Positions 9,101-17,655 of a DNA stretch of 43,489 nucleotides are shown piece by piece. Position 1 is the stretch's first letter; each line of letters opens with the position of its first letter. A program made the position numbers and the translations under genes. The notes under the pieces are model-generated. The model searched no databases. It saw nothing but the letters and a program-made list of their open reading frames with translations, and was not told where the DNA came from. Source of the stretch: Gemmatimonadota bacterium (GTDB lineage: Bacteria; Gemmatimonadota; Gemmatimonadetes; Gemmatimonadales; Gemmatimonadaceae); assembly GCA_021299375.1 (NCBI GenBank), contig JAJTGR010000011.1, forward strand, positions 1-43,489, in the 5' to 3' direction.

Positions 9101-9549
9101 CCGACTCGGCCAACGTCTGGATTGCCACCGAACTTGGCAACGTGCTGCGCTGGAACGGCACGGCCTGGTCGTCCTACCTGCCGGCCGACGGGCTGCGCGC
9201 GCTCGCCGGTGGCGCGAACTCGGCGCAGGATCTCTACCTCGCCACGACGGTGGGGCTCCGCCGCATCAGCAACAACGCGGTGACGACTGTTCCCAATCCG
9301 TCGTTGGCGGGGGTCACCCTCCCGTGGAGCATGTCCGTGCTGACCAGTGCGGGGCTCGGAGCAGCGGTGGGACCGAACGGCGTGCTATGGACGGGGCGAC
9401 CATCGTCGGCGCTGCGCGCCATTCGCGCCGCGGGCGTTACCGCCCCACGGGACGCGATTCTGCAGGAGGCCGGGCGCGGCACCCCCATGCCACGCCCCAC
9501 GCGGTCTGGCGCGGGAAGCAACAGCACCTGCCGCGCCTCCCGCTGCTGA
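6112..9549 (+). CDS. Large secreted protein with five Ig-like repeats and a beta-propeller
   Basis: GTG 6112 overlaps the previous stop as GTGA, and the product has 1145 residues. The N-terminus (RRLLLGAGMAFGTAC) looks like an export signal ending in Cys25. The box GTAC is poor for a lipoprotein because it lacks Leu at -3. A Pro-rich spacer is followed by five BIG2-like modules at about 45-527, with motifs such as VSWSTSDASVATV and FSSSNPAIATVSP. The rest, about 530-1110, is a propeller of repeats such as GLWRTTDGGVNWSKV, ATDVWFGTADGRILQ and ANVWIATELGNVLRWNG. Such proteins usually sit on the surface and bind partners; no catalytic residue is evident. The last about 40 residues are basic and low in complexity, so the true C-terminus may have drifted by frameshift. 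Confidence 0.82.
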   Translation: MNVWTRGHGARRLLLGAGMAFGTACGGGDPIVPVPPAPPPPTPAVSAVTVSPGSARVRVGQPVTLTASVTASGGASTDVSWSTSDASVATVPESGGNTVSVTTLAPGTVTITARSRLSSSVSGSTVITVEPRPDAIAAVTLSPPQPFSLAEQATADLTATATGIEQGATVSYVFSSSNPAIATVSPVGATGAARVTAVAPGGPVQITATATGSGPLLTTVSRATSVAVTVTALPSACTGFTLEPRTIALAPGGIQAIVGTATGRAAGSAARFTFVSSNVAVATVDSLGRVTAVAPGTASIAWTGTCTGPGLRPFSSSETVPVTVSAPPALLGVSLTPATATVRVGQQVTLTPSFDRASPSVSVACTFASDSTAIAVVSNSGLVSGVAPGRAPITVSCTGTGTGLSATTRTASALVTVTAATNACTAVALSPNPASVTVGSTSSLAAVTGTAGAGVVVSGTWSSSATSVATVAGGSNVVNGGQNSTSGTVTGIAPGTAVITYTASCSGGGFTTNQVQAATSVLVTGITVPPIASWDAYLVGGPVRADVLTRGWAASATTWFVAGSDDVSTAGGGLWRTTDGGVNWSKVAEVSSRITAVTGTSATDVWFGTADGRILQFTGSGTVSRRSAGGDGIFGLYVSGTTAFAITGTKRIELAVSGGPFALMTNAALGGLNLYHINGSGPTDVFAAGDSGVVLRWNGTAWARSFTIADQPLISDIYVAGPGAVWVGGTTCAAGCVGRLARLSGSVWVNETALSIPYVDAIAGSGTSDVYVLNFPGDLRRFNGSAWTTVNTGALRWNDGRRLMVPRAGGPVIVGSYRASIQEFTGTSWTTRSVVPDFYDAATSTGGTSYFVGDTRTIIGASGGVAFSAAFTSQDVLYAVHPVSETELYAGGVNAIVRVVDGQEVGTSSVGYTVLDVHGAGGTIFAVGTAGGMSRLAGTTWTAVNSGVSNTLRAIWMASPRFGVAGGENGTLLRYDGSTWQRLSSPTTARIVSVWGADSANVWIATELGNVLRWNGTAWSSYLPADGLRALAGGANSAQDLYLATTVGLRRISNNAVTTVPNPSLAGVTLPWSMSVLTSAGLGAAVGPNGVLWTGRPSSALRAIRAAGVTAPRDAILQEAGRGTPMPRPTRSGAGSNSTCRASRC

Positions 9550-9661
9550 AGGACCTCGTGCTCGCGCGGCATCTGCTGATCGGGATGCCGCGCCGTGATG
9601 CCGGGGGCAGACTGGTGGCCGAGGTGTACGCCGCCGGCACCCGGCGCCACCATCAGTCACG

Positions 9662-11371
9662 CTAAGGTCGCATGGCTTCCCGCTGCAGGGCCAGCTTCAC
9701 GGCGGCATGGGCATCCACCACGCCGCCGGTGCGCGAGAGCGCGCTGAAAGGTACCCGCTGACCGCTGCCGCCGGGTTGCGGCACCTGCAGCGCGGGAAAG
9801 GTACGCACCGACTGGAGCAGCACGTCGCGCACGTCGGCGGGCGTGAGCGTGGGGAAGTATGCCAGCAGCAGCGCCGCCACGCCGGAGACCACCGGCGCCG
9901 CCATGCTGGTGCCGCTCTCGCGCTTGAAGCGCCCGCCGGGCGCCGTGGAGAGAATGTCTTCGCCCGGTGCGAACAGGTCGACGCGCGCGCGGCCGTAGTT
10001 GGAGAAGCTCGTGGCCAGGGCGCGTTCGCCCTTCCACGAACTCGCGCCCACCTCCAGCCAGTTGCCCACGCGTGCGCCGTCAGCCAGGACGCTGGTGGGA
10101 TAGCTCGGCACGACATCATTGTTCTCGCCGTCGTTGCCTGCCGCGTGCACCAGCAGCACGCCCCTGCTGTCCGCGTAGCGCACGGCGCTGTCCACGGCCG
10201 GCTTGTCGGGCGAGTAGCCCTTGCCGAAGCTCATGTTGATGACCTGCGCGCCATTGTCCACCGCATAGCGGATGGCGCGCGCCACATCGGTGTCGCGCTC
10301 GTCACCATCGGGCACCGCGCGCAGCGCCATGATGCGCACCGACGGGGCGATTCCCTGCATGGGCTGGGCCCCGCCGCGCACGGCGGCGATGATGCCTGCC
10401 ACGTGCGTGCCGTGCAGCGCATCGGGGCCCGTGACGTCGCGCGAGCCGGCGGGACCGGTGGTGCTCCGAGGATGGAACGTCGTATCGAGGCCGTATCGGG
10501 CCTGCGACTCGTACGCCTTCTTGGCTTCCTCGATCGCGTCGGCGCCGAGTCCGTTGGCGTCCAGCTGGAGCCACACACGCTTCGCCCGTTCCTGCATCTC
10601 GGAGGCAGGCGTGAATCCCTCCACGCGGGCGCGGGTGAGCGGGCCCGCGCCCAGCGCCTGCTGCAGCGCGGCCGTGACCTGCGTCAGCGTGCGCTCGATG
10701 CTGCGCACCTGGGCCAGCGTACCGAGTATCTCCTGCGACTTCTCGTCGTAGGCGGTGCGCAGGGAATCACAGGTGCGCGCGGCCGGCTTCGGCGTGTCTC
10801 GGCCAGCCGGCTGGTTGCGACAGGCCGCGTAGAGGCGCGTCAGTTCGAACGTGTCGTGATGGACGGCATCGCCGGAGGGCGTGGTCATGAAGTTCCAGCC
10901 GTACACGTCGTCGATGTAGCCGTTGCCGTCGTCGTCCTTGCCGTTGCCGGCCACTTCGCGCGTGTTGCGCCAGAGCACGGGGGCGAGGGCGGCATGGGCC
11001 GTGTCGATGCCACCGTCGATGACCGCCACGATCACTGCACGACGCGGCTGGCGGCTGGCGAGCAGCTCCCGCAGGGCGCGCTCCGATCCCACGCCCGGTA
11101 CCCGATCGGTATCGAAGTCGAGTCGCTGCCAGTCGGCCCGCGCCGTATCGGCCACCGGCACAGCCGCCGCTGGCGCAGGCGCGGCCGGCGGGGAGACGGT
11201 GATCGGCGCATTCTGCACCGGGGCCGCGGCCGGGCGGGGCGTGGGGTCGGTGCTGCTGCCGGCGCGGGCGCAGGCGGACAGCAGCGCCACGATGGCGACT
11301 GCCGGGAACGCAGAAGTCAAACGCACGGAAATCCTGAGCAAGCGGGAAACGGAAGGGCGAGGCGCCGTCAC
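9662..11371 (-). CDS. S8 (subtilisin-like) serine protease, lipoprotein
   Basis: The 569-residue product starts at GTG 11371, whose GTGA overlaps the stop of the upstream VOC gene, so the two are translationally coupled. A signal sequence ends in the lipobox LSAC (Cys34). The subtilase triad is complete: Asp119 in VAVIDGGID, His320 in LHGTHVAG and Ser489 in ESGTSMAAP. The GNGKDDDGNGYIDDVYGWNF motif follows the Asp. About 200 residues separate Asp from His, against about 30 in classic subtilisin. That insert is helical and charged (residues about 190-290), perhaps a coiled coil. It probably acts as a membrane-anchored periplasmic or surface protease; the substrate is unknown. Confidence 0.9.
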   Translation of the reverse strand: MTAPRPSVSRLLRISVRLTSAFPAVAIVALLSACARAGSSTDPTPRPAAAPVQNAPITVSPPAAPAPAAAVPVADTARADWQRLDFDTDRVPGVGSERALRELLASRQPRRAVIVAVIDGGIDTAHAALAPVLWRNTREVAGNGKDDDGNGYIDDVYGWNFMTTPSGDAVHHDTFELTRLYAACRNQPAGRDTPKPAARTCDSLRTAYDEKSQEILGTLAQVRSIERTLTQVTAALQQALGAGPLTRARVEGFTPASEMQERAKRVWLQLDANGLGADAIEEAKKAYESQARYGLDTTFHPRSTTGPAGSRDVTGPDALHGTHVAGIIAAVRGGAQPMQGIAPSVRIMALRAVPDGDERDTDVARAIRYAVDNGAQVINMSFGKGYSPDKPAVDSAVRYADSRGVLLVHAAGNDGENNDVVPSYPTSVLADGARVGNWLEVGASSWKGERALATSFSNYGRARVDLFAPGEDILSTAPGGRFKRESGTSMAAPVVSGVAALLLAYFPTLTPADVRDVLLQSVRTFPALQVPQPGGSGQRVPFSALSRTGGVVDAHAAVKLALQREAMRP

Positions 11372-11763
11372 GATGCGGGTGGCGCTGCCGGTTCGAACAG
11401 GGCACACGCCGCACCTGCCGGATCGGTGATGACGGCGAACCGCCCCGACGGTCCTGCGGCATTGGGAGCGCGCAGCACTCGGCCGCCAAGGGCGACCACC
11501 TGGGCCACGCGGGCGTCGAGATCGGTCACGGTGATGTACACCAGCCACTGCGCCGGGAGCCCGGCATTCCGGCCACGGGCGTGGCAGACCCCCGCCTGCG
11601 GCGATCCGTCGGGAGCGGCCATCACGTAATCGGCGTAGTCACCCATCGAGAGCGGCTGCGCTGTCCAGCCAGCCACGGCCTCGTAGAAATCGCGCAGGCG
11701 CGGCGCGTCGTCGACGGTCAGGTCGACCCAGCTGATGCGGCCGGGAACCAGGGGGTCGGGCAT
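11368..11763 (-). CDS. VOC family (glyoxalase/bleomycin-resistance fold) protein
   Basis: The 131-residue product starts at ATG 11763 (MPDPLVPGRISWVDLTVDDA). It has the two-module VOC pattern: module one with ISWVDLTVDDAPRLRDFYE, module two with WLVYITVTDLDARVAQVVALG, and the end GRFAVITDPAGAACALFEP. The family includes glyoxalases, dioxygenases and binding proteins; the residues seen do not tell which. A longer ORF upstream of 11763 exists but reads as Arg/Pro-rich non-coding sequence. Coupled to the S8 protease by a GTGA overlap. Confidence 0.82.
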   Translation of the reverse strand: MPDPLVPGRISWVDLTVDDAPRLRDFYEAVAGWTAQPLSMGDYADYVMAAPDGSPQAGVCHARGRNAGLPAQWLVYITVTDLDARVAQVVALGGRVLRAPNAAGPSGRFAVITDPAGAACALFEPAAPPAS

Positions 11764-11945
11764 GTGGGGGCACGTGTGAGGGGACGACCGCGCGGGAGGC
11801 GCACTGGGAAACTTCGCCCGCCGCCCCCACCGACGGAACGCCCCGCCCGGGGCGCTCTTGCGACCCGTCACGTCTCGGCCCATGGATTAGTGGGGGCAGG
11901 AATTCCCCGGGAAACAGACGTGGGCCGAAATGGACGGGGGTCCGC

Positions 11946-12638
11946 ATGCCCATCAAGCGTGTCGTGCTATCTGCCTTCGAGTCGTCGCGGCGCTGGTCGT
12001 GGACGGCACTCTGGCAGCAGGGGTTAGGCGTCGGCTTCGCCGTCATCGTGATCGCGGGCTTCCTGGTCGGCGGCTATCTCGAGCAGCGAAACCGCCCGGG
12101 ACAGACCAACGATGACGTCACGTTTCTCGCGCCGCTGCAGCATTATGTGCCTCCGCCGGCCCACGAGCGCCTGCAGTACGTCGGCATCGGCGGCGCCCTG
12201 CCGCTCAGCGAGGGGCTGGACGCGACGCCGACCGAGGACGGTACCAGCCCGGTGGCTGTTCGAACGCAGGGCGGTCTGCTGGCCGATCCGAGCGCCGTGC
12301 CGTCGCAGGAGTCGGACGCGCCGCGAGCCATGAGCGAGATCGAAGTCGACTCGGCGGCCGCGCTCGATCCGACGGCCGAGGGGCCGCAGTACCCGGCCGA
12401 CCTGCTGCAGGCGGGCGTGCAGGGCGTCGTGTATGCCCGCTTCATCGTGGACAGCACCGGCTATGCCGACACGCTCACGCTCCAGGTGCTCGATCAGGCG
12501 GAACCGGGATTCGTGAGCGCTGTGCGGGCTGCCCTGCCGCGCATGAAGTACCGGCCGGCGGTCTTCGCCGGCAAGCGGGTGTCGCAGCTGGTGGAACAGG
12601 CATTCGCCTTCCGGATACAACCGCCGGCTAGTCGCTGA
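11946..12638 (+). CDS. TonB-like energy transducer with C-terminal TonB domain
   Basis: The 230-residue product has a short basic cytoplasmic N-terminus and one membrane helix at about 27-45 (GVGFAVIVIAGFLVGGYL). An acidic/Pro-containing periplasmic linker leads to a TonB C-terminal domain at about 145-228: YPADLLQAGVQGVVYARFIVD, FVSAVRAALPRMKYRPA and the final VEQAFAFRI. That is the standard layout for a protein that passes proton-motive energy from ExbB/D to outer-membrane receptors. No exbB or exbD lies nearby, and the window's TonB-dependent receptor is 21 kb away. A G-rich stretch just before ATG 11946 may act as the ribosome binding site. Confidence 0.82.
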   Translation: MPIKRVVLSAFESSRRWSWTALWQQGLGVGFAVIVIAGFLVGGYLEQRNRPGQTNDDVTFLAPLQHYVPPPAHERLQYVGIGGALPLSEGLDATPTEDGTSPVAVRTQGGLLADPSAVPSQESDAPRAMSEIEVDSAAALDPTAEGPQYPADLLQAGVQGVVYARFIVDSTGYADTLTLQVLDQAEPGFVSAVRAALPRMKYRPAVFAGKRVSQLVEQAFAFRIQPPASR

Positions 12639-12650
12639 CGGCTCGACGCT

Positions 12651-12671
12651 CGGCTCTCGGCTCTCGGCTCT
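12651..12671. repeat. Tandem heptamer CGGCTCT, three copies
   Basis: Three exact head-to-tail copies of CGGCTCT lie just after the TonB-like gene. GGCTCTC from this block can also pair with GAGAGCC at 12699-12705, forming an outer hairpin next to the large inverted repeat that follows. It may end the transcript of the TonB-like gene, although no T tract is present. Confidence 0.6.
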
Positions 12672-12705
12672 CGGGTTCGAGAGGCCAGACGGCAGTGGGA
12701 GAGCC

Positions 12706-12907
12706 GAGACGACGATAGAGGATTGAGACGCTGAGCTACACACGAGGTTGAGAGCACCGACCGCTGGCGTCTGCACTTTCGTGCCGCCCCCCGGCGCGCG
12801 TTGGCGCGCGGGTGACCCGTCCTGTTGGCGCCACTCCCCCGCGGATGAAGGGCTCGGTGCTCTCCCGTCTTGAGTGGCCCAGTGTCTCATTCCTCTATCG
12901 TCGTCTC
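12706..12907. repeat. 202-bp element with about 57-bp imperfect inverted repeats
   Basis: The left arm 12706-12762 begins GAGACGACGATAGAGGA. The reverse complement of the right arm (12851-12907) begins with the same 17 bases and continues with TGAGAC, CTG, CAC and GAGAGCACCGA in the same order. About 34 of the first 40 positions match. The loop (12763-12850) is GC-rich and contains GGCGCGCG. This takes up most of the gene-free stretch 12639-13023; I see no ORF in it. It could be a MITE-like element, a REP-type repeat or the template of a long structured RNA. No target-site duplication is evident. Confidence 0.65.
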
Positions 12908-13023
12908 GTATCTCCCCCCTGAGCTCTGCCTTCTCGCCACTCTGCGACCTTTGAGAGATATTGAGGGCGTTGCGGCCGCGCCCCATGCGCCGCCGTCTCT
13001 CTTCCCCGGTACGGAGTGCGTGC

Positions 13024-14856
13024 GTGGATAGCCCCCTCGAATATCTGGAGCAGGCCGAGGCCGAATTGGCGGCCCTCGATTACGACGAAGCGTCCACCGG
13101 CGTCGATCGCCGGCAGTTCATGTTCCGGTCGCTCGTCGCGGCGGCGGCCAGCGCCTTCGGAGCCCGGGCCGTCGGCGCGCAGACCACTGCGGAGTACCTG
13201 GACGCGACGGCCGGCGTTTGGCAGCGGCTCCAGCCGCCCGTGCAGCAGGCGCCCCCGGTGCCACTTGGCAACGGCGAGGCGCCGGCACTCCAGTTCATGC
13301 CGTATCCGGCCGGCACCGGAGCGCTCATGGAACGGCTCGTGCGCGAGCGTGGCGCGGCGGCGTTCGCGCGGACACCGCATGCCATTGAACGGTGGAACGG
13401 TGTCGTGCCCACCAGCGCGGAGGATCTGGCGTTCCTGCCCGCGCACCGCATCGCGGCGCTCATTCGCGAGCGCAAGCTCACGTCGCGGCGCATCACCGAC
13501 ATCTACCTCGAGCGCCTCGAGCGCCTGAATCCCACGCTCAACTGCGTGGTGACGCTCATGAAGGAGTCCGCGCGCGCCGAGGCCGATGCCATGGACGCCG
13601 AACTCAAGGCCGGCAGGATTCGTGGCCCGCTGCACGGCGTCCCCTATGGCATCAAGGACCTCTTTGCCACGAAAGGTGTGCCCACGTCGTGGGGGGCGGC
13701 GGACTTCAAGGACCAGGTGTTCGACTACGACGCCGAGATCGTGGTGCGGTTGCGCAGCGCCGGTGCCGTGCTGCTCGCGAAGCTGTCCACCGGGTTGTTC
13801 GCGCAGAACGACTGGTGGTACGGCGGGCGCACCAACAACCCGTGGAACCTCAACATCGGCTCGAGCGGCTCCTCGGCCGGACCCGGGTCGGCCACGGCGG
13901 CAGGCTGCGTGGCGTTCGCCATCGGCACCGAGACGCAGGGCTCCATCGTGTCGCCGGCGATTCGCAACGGTATCAGCGCCCTGCGTCCCACCTACGGACG
14001 GGTGAGCCGGCATGGCGGCATGGTGCTGTCATGGTCGCAGGATCGCGTGGGACCCATGTGCCGCACCGTGGAGGACTGCGCGCTCGTGTTCAGCGTGCTG
14101 CACGGCGTGGATGAGAAGGACGCCTCCACCGTGACGACGCCGTTCCGATTCGATCGCGCGGTGCGGCTCGCGTCGCTGCGCATCGGCGTCGATGCGAATG
14201 CGCCGAAGGAGCTGGTGGCGCAACTCACCGCGCTCGGCATGCAACCGAAGCCGATCGGTGCACGTCCCACGGTTGCCGGCATGGCGGGCGGTGGCCTGAA
14301 CGCGGAGTATGCGGCAGCGTTCGACAGCTACGTGCAGCGCAAGGCCAAGGAGTACGGCCTCGACCTCAATGCGCTGCCCGAGCGCGCCAACACCCAGGCG
14401 TCGTTCGGCAATACACCACCGGCGCTCCCGGCGGGCGTGGCGCAGGGCGCGCCCAACCCGATGGCCCCCGCCGACTGGAATCCGCGCTTCGTGGGTGGCC
14501 GCAGTACGCGCGCCTTCGAGTTCATCAACAATCAGCGCCGTCGCCTGATGCTGGTGCAGGCGTGGGGCACATTCATGAAGGACCTCGATGGCTTCATCGG
14601 GGCGCCCAACGCCGACGTCGGCCCCAATGCCCAAACGGGCCACCCGTGCGTGGTGCTGCCCTACACGTTCGACGTGCCGCAGTTCGGGGGCGGCGGGGCC
14701 CGCGCGAATGACAGCACCCCGGCGCCCACCTACAAGCCGCAGCCGATCTGTGCGGTGATCACCGGGAGTCTCTACAACGACGACCTCATCCTGTCGATCG
14801 CGCATCAGGTCCAGCAGGCGACCGACTTCCACACCCGTCGGCCGTCGCTCTCGTGA
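13024..14856 (+). CDS. Amidase-signature family hydrolase, Tat-exported
   Basis: The 610-residue product is read from GTG 13024. Near residues 36-60 is a twin-arginine-type signal (DRRQFMFRSLVAAAASAF, then VGAQ), so export in folded form is likely. The amidase-signature triad is visible: Lys211 in YGIKDLF, the cis-Ser segment GSSGSSAGPGS (280-289) and the nucleophile Ser307 in TETQGSI. Residues 430-500 contain a low-complexity insert. The family hydrolyses amides, from carbamates to peptide amides; the substrate here is unknown. An ATG at 12985 in frame is a weaker start because it would put a basic tail before the signal. It overlaps the next gene by 4 bases. Confidence 0.88.
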   Translation: MDSPLEYLEQAEAELAALDYDEASTGVDRRQFMFRSLVAAAASAFGARAVGAQTTAEYLDATAGVWQRLQPPVQQAPPVPLGNGEAPALQFMPYPAGTGALMERLVRERGAAAFARTPHAIERWNGVVPTSAEDLAFLPAHRIAALIRERKLTSRRITDIYLERLERLNPTLNCVVTLMKESARAEADAMDAELKAGRIRGPLHGVPYGIKDLFATKGVPTSWGAADFKDQVFDYDAEIVVRLRSAGAVLLAKLSTGLFAQNDWWYGGRTNNPWNLNIGSSGSSAGPGSATAAGCVAFAIGTETQGSIVSPAIRNGISALRPTYGRVSRHGGMVLSWSQDRVGPMCRTVEDCALVFSVLHGVDEKDASTVTTPFRFDRAVRLASLRIGVDANAPKELVAQLTALGMQPKPIGARPTVAGMAGGGLNAEYAAAFDSYVQRKAKEYGLDLNALPERANTQASFGNTPPALPAGVAQGAPNPMAPADWNPRFVGGRSTRAFEFINNQRRRLMLVQAWGTFMKDLDGFIGAPNADVGPNAQTGHPCVVLPYTFDVPQFGGGGARANDSTPAPTYKPQPICAVITGSLYNDDLILSIAHQVQQATDFHTRRPSLS

Positions 14857-15506
14857 GCGGGCCGCCGTATGCCCCGGTGGCCGTTACCAACGCCCACCGG
14901 GAGCGGGTCGTCGATCTGTTGTCGGTGGCGTTTGCCAACCACCGTCTGACCATCGAGCAACTCGACCAGCGGCTGGCTGCCGTGTATGCGGCACCGTCGC
15001 TGGCCGACCTTGAACTCCTGCTCGCCGATCCGGCCGAGCCGCAGCGGTCGCTGGCCGAAGCGCCCACCCTCACCGCCAACGCCGCCGTGGTGCCCGAGCG
15101 CGGGCTGGCTCTGGCCATCATGGGCGGCTTCGGCAGCAAGGGCGGCTGGCTGGTGCCGCGCCACCTCAAGGTCACCGGCATCATGGGGGGCGGTGAACTC
15201 GACCTGCGCGAGGCGCGCTTCGCGCCGGGCGTGACCGAAATCGAAGTCTACGCCTTCATGGGGGGCGTCGACCTGATCGTGCCTGACGGGGTGCGCATCG
15301 AGCTGTCCGGTGTGGGCTTTCTGGGCGGCTTCGAGCAGCGCGGTGGCGACATCGTGGATGATCCGGCGGCACCGGTGCTGCGCATCACCGGCGCCGCGGT
15401 CCTGGGCGCCGTGGAGATCTCCCGGAAGCCGCGTGCAAAGAAGAGTGACCGGCGATACGTGGACGCCCTCGAACGCGCCGAACGATTGCGTCCGCGAGGC
15501 TGGTAG
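14853..15506 (+). CDS. DUF1707 domain protein with LiaF-like C-terminal beta-helix
   Basis: GTG 14853 overlaps the amidase stop (GTGA). The 217-residue product opens with a DUF1707-like segment (residues about 14-57: RERVVDLLSVAFANHRLTIEQLDQRL), usual for small DNA-binding-like or membrane-associated modules. The C-terminal half (about 85-190) is a strand ladder with recurring IMGGFGSKG, IMGGGELDL and FMGGVDLIVPDG, as in the cell-wall-active DUF2154/LiaF family. No membrane helix is visible, unlike many LiaF proteins. A role in envelope-stress sensing is possible by family analogy only. Confidence 0.78.
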   Translation: MSGPPYAPVAVTNAHRERVVDLLSVAFANHRLTIEQLDQRLAAVYAAPSLADLELLLADPAEPQRSLAEAPTLTANAAVVPERGLALAIMGGFGSKGGWLVPRHLKVTGIMGGGELDLREARFAPGVTEIEVYAFMGGVDLIVPDGVRIELSGVGFLGGFEQRGGDIVDDPAAPVLRITGAAVLGAVEISRKPRAKKSDRRYVDALERAERLRPRGW

Positions 15507-15557
15507 CGCATCGTCGGGCAGTCGCCACCGCGTCGTCTCCCCTTCCGCGCGCCTGTC

Positions 15558-17267
15558 ATGGACAAATCGTCGCTGCCCAGCCGTCATGCCACTTCCGGTC
15601 CGGAGCGCGCGCCGCACCGCGCGTTCTACTACGCCATGGGCCTCTCGGCGGACGACATTGCGCGGCCCATAGTCGGCGTGGTGTCCAGCTGGAACGAGGC
15701 GGCGCCCTGCAACATCGCGCTCAAGCGGCAGGCGGAAGCGGCGAAGCGCGGCGTGACGGCGGCGGGCGGCACCCCGCGCGAGTTCACCACCATCACGGTC
15801 ACCGATGGCATCGCCATGGGACACGTGGGCATGAAGGCCTCACTGGTGAGTCGCGAGACGATCGCCGACTCGGTCGAACTCACCGTGCGTGGCCACTGCT
15901 ACGACGCCTTGGTGGGCCTTGCCGGCTGCGACAAGACATTGCCGGGGCTCATGATGGCGATGCTCCGCCTCGACATCCCGTCGGTGTTTCTCTATGGCGG
16001 CTCCATCCTGCCCGGGCGCTTTCACGGACGTGATGTCACGGTGCTCGATGTCTTCGAGGCAGTGGGGGCCCACGCCGCCGGCAAGATCTCCCTCGACGAA
16101 CTCACGGCGCTCGAGAAAGTGGCGTGCCCGGGGGCTGGCTCATGCGGCGGTCAGTATACCGCCAACAGCATGGCCTACGTGTCCGAGGCCATCGGGCTCG
16201 CGCTCCCCGGCTCGGCGAGTCCGCCGGCGGCATACGACACGCGCGACGCCTTCGCCGAACGGTCGGGCGAGGCGGTCATGCGCCTCGTGCGCGAAGGCCC
16301 GCGCCCGCGACAGATCGTCACGCGTCGGGCGCTGGAGAATGCCGCCGCTGTGGTGGCCGCGACGGGCGGATCCACGAATGCGACGCTGCACCTGCCGGCC
16401 ATGGCGCACGAAGCGGGGATCGCCTTCGATCTGTTCGATGTGGCGGAGGTGTTCCGGCGTACGCCGCTCATTGCCGATCTCAAGCCCGGTGGGCGGTACC
16501 TCGCCAAGGATGTGCACGATATCGGCGGCGTCACCGTGATTCTCAAAGTGCTGCTCGACGGCGGCTTCCTGCACGGCGACTGCCTCACGGTCACGGGGCG
16601 CACGCTGGCGGAGAACCTCGCCGACGTGGTCCTCCCGACCGAGCAGCAGGTGGTGATGCCGGTGTCGCGCGCCATCTCGCCTACGGGCGGTCTGGTCGGG
16701 CTGCGCGGCAACCTGGCACCCGATGGCGCGATCGTGAAGGTCGCCGGACTCGCACACCTCGCCCATTCCGGGCCTGCCCGCGTGTTCGACAGCGAGGAAG
16801 CATGCTTCGAGGCGGTCATGCGGGAACAATATGCCGCTGGCGACGTGCTCATCATCCGCTACGAAGGGCCCAAGGGGGGGCCCGGCATGCGCGAGATGCT
16901 CAGCACCACGAGCGCCATCTACGGCCAGGGGATGGGCGATCAGGTGGCGCTCGTCACGGACGGGCGCTTCTCCGGCGCGACGCGCGGGCTGTGCATCGGT
17001 CACGTGGGCCCCGAGGCGGCCGACGGCGGGCCGATCGGGCTGCTGCGCGACGGCGATGTCATCGACATTGACGCCGCCGCTGGCACGCTGTCGGTACGAC
17101 TCACCGACGACGAACTCGCCGCGCGTCGCGCCGCCTGGGCGCCGCGGGCCACCGATTATCAGAGCGGCGCGATCTGGCGCTACGCGCAGACCGTGGGGCC
17201 AGCCCGCTATGGGGCGGTGGTGCATCCCGGGGCGAGGGCCGAAACGCACGTCTACGCCGATCGGTAG
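15558..17267 (+). CDS. ilvD: Dihydroxy-acid dehydratase
   Basis: The 569-residue product is the full length of an IlvD, which dehydrates 2,3-dihydroxy-isovalerate and -methylvalerate to the keto acids that precede valine and isoleucine. All three Fe-S ligand cysteines are in place: Cys51 (EAAPCN), Cys124 (GLAGCDKT) and Cys196 ([13 protein letters not shown]). [20 protein letters not shown] and [11 protein letters not shown] are also present. The start ATG 15558 lies 51 bases after the DUF1707 gene. It stands just upstream of the branched-chain attenuator and the broken ilvB, so it looks like the surviving member of an ilv cluster. Confidence 0.95.
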   Translation: MDKSSLPSRHATSGPERAPHRAFYYAMGLSADDIARPIVGVVSSWNEAAPCNIALKRQAEAAKRGVTAAGGTPREFTTITVTDGIAMGHVGMKASLVSRETIADSVELTVRGHCYDALVGLAGCDKTLPGLMMAMLRLDIPSVFLYGGSILPGRFHGRDVTVLDVFEAVGAHAAGKISLDELTALEKVACPGAGSCGGQYTANSMAYVSEAIGLALPGSASPPAAYDTRDAFAERSGEAVMRLVREGPRPRQIVTRRALENAAAVVAATGGSTNATLHLPAMAHEAGIAFDLFDVAEVFRRTPLIADLKPGGRYLAKDVHDIGGVTVILKVLLDGGFLHGDCLTVTGRTLAENLADVVLPTEQQVVMPVSRAISPTGGLVGLRGNLAPDGAIVKVAGLAHLAHSGPARVFDSEEACFEAVMREQYAAGDVLIIRYEGPKGGPGMREMLSTTSAIYGQGMGDQVALVTDGRFSGATRGLCIGHVGPEAADGGPIGLLRDGDVIDIDAAAGTLSVRLTDDELAARRAAWAPRATDYQSGAIWRYAQTVGPARYGAVVHPGARAETHVYADR

Positions 17268-17427
17268 GCCGAGGTCGCCGGCCAACAATCTCACCGCGCG
17301 GGTTGCGAAAACGTACGGGTCGGCCCTTGAATCCGCGTTGTCGTCCCGCGTGACGTCGGCCGATATCGTCGCATCGTCAAAACGCCGCCCCCGTCACCGC
17401 ACTCCGGCCCGCTCGCTCTCTCCCCTG

Positions 17428-17544
17428 ATGCTCCCGACGTCCTTTCGACTCCTTGGCCTGATTCCCGCCATCGTAACGCTGCTCGTTACGGTGGTTGTCG
17501 TACGTGGTACCCGGGAGCAAGGCCGCACCGTCGCGATGTACTGA
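17428..17544 (+). CDS. Leader peptide of a branched-chain amino acid attenuator
   Basis: This ORF encodes 38 residues: MLPTSFRLLGLIPAI, then VTLLVTVVVVRGT and a polar tail ending AMY. Between residues 8 and 25 there are 5 Leu, 2 Ile and 6 Val, far above chance, and the run VTVVVV comes close to the end, as expected of control codons. The stop at 17542-17544 lies 12 bases before the first of a set of competing hairpins (17557-17643). The next start, ilvB, is 111 bases further on. This matches the ilv leader design, where ribosome stalling at scarce Leu/Ile/Val codons prevents termination. No strong ribosome binding site is visible. Confidence 0.82.
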   Translation: MLPTSFRLLGLIPAIVTLLVTVVVVRGTREQGRTVAMY

Positions 17545-17556
17545 CGCGAACACGCC

Positions 17557-17581
17557 GCCTCTCCCGATCTGCGGGAGGGGC
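17557..17581 (+). promoter_or_regulatory. Attenuator segments 1:2 (pause/anti-antiterminator hairpin)
   Basis: GCCTCTCCCG (17557-17566) pairs with CGGGAGGGGC (17572-17581) around a 5-base loop: 10 pairs, one of them a G-T wobble. The second strand can instead pair its GGAGGGG with CCCCTCC at 17607-17613. That would break the downstream terminator, the classic switch between pause, antiterminator and terminator forms. Confidence 0.72.
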
Positions 17582-17604
17582 GAGCCTGACGAACTGCCAC
17601 GAAG

Positions 17605-17643
17605 GCCCCCTCCGCCGCCGCGGAGAGGGGCTTCTGACTTTTC
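17605..17643 (+). terminator. Attenuator terminator hairpin (segments 3:4)
   Basis: GCCCCCTCCGC (17605-17615) pairs with GCGGAGAGGGGC (17620-17631): 11 pairs with one bulged A and a 4-base loop, followed by a T-rich tail (TTCTGACTTTTC). It ends 13 bases before the ilvB start. In the attenuation model it forms when the leader is translated without stalling. Confidence 0.72.
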
Positions 17644-17655
17644 ATCAGGCCTTCG

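Noticed and set aside
9550-9661. Continuation of the surface protein or a small gene in another frame (HLPRLPLLKDLVLARHLLIG)
   Set aside because: No start, no family and only about 55 codons; possibly a frameshifted tail, not enough to annotate.
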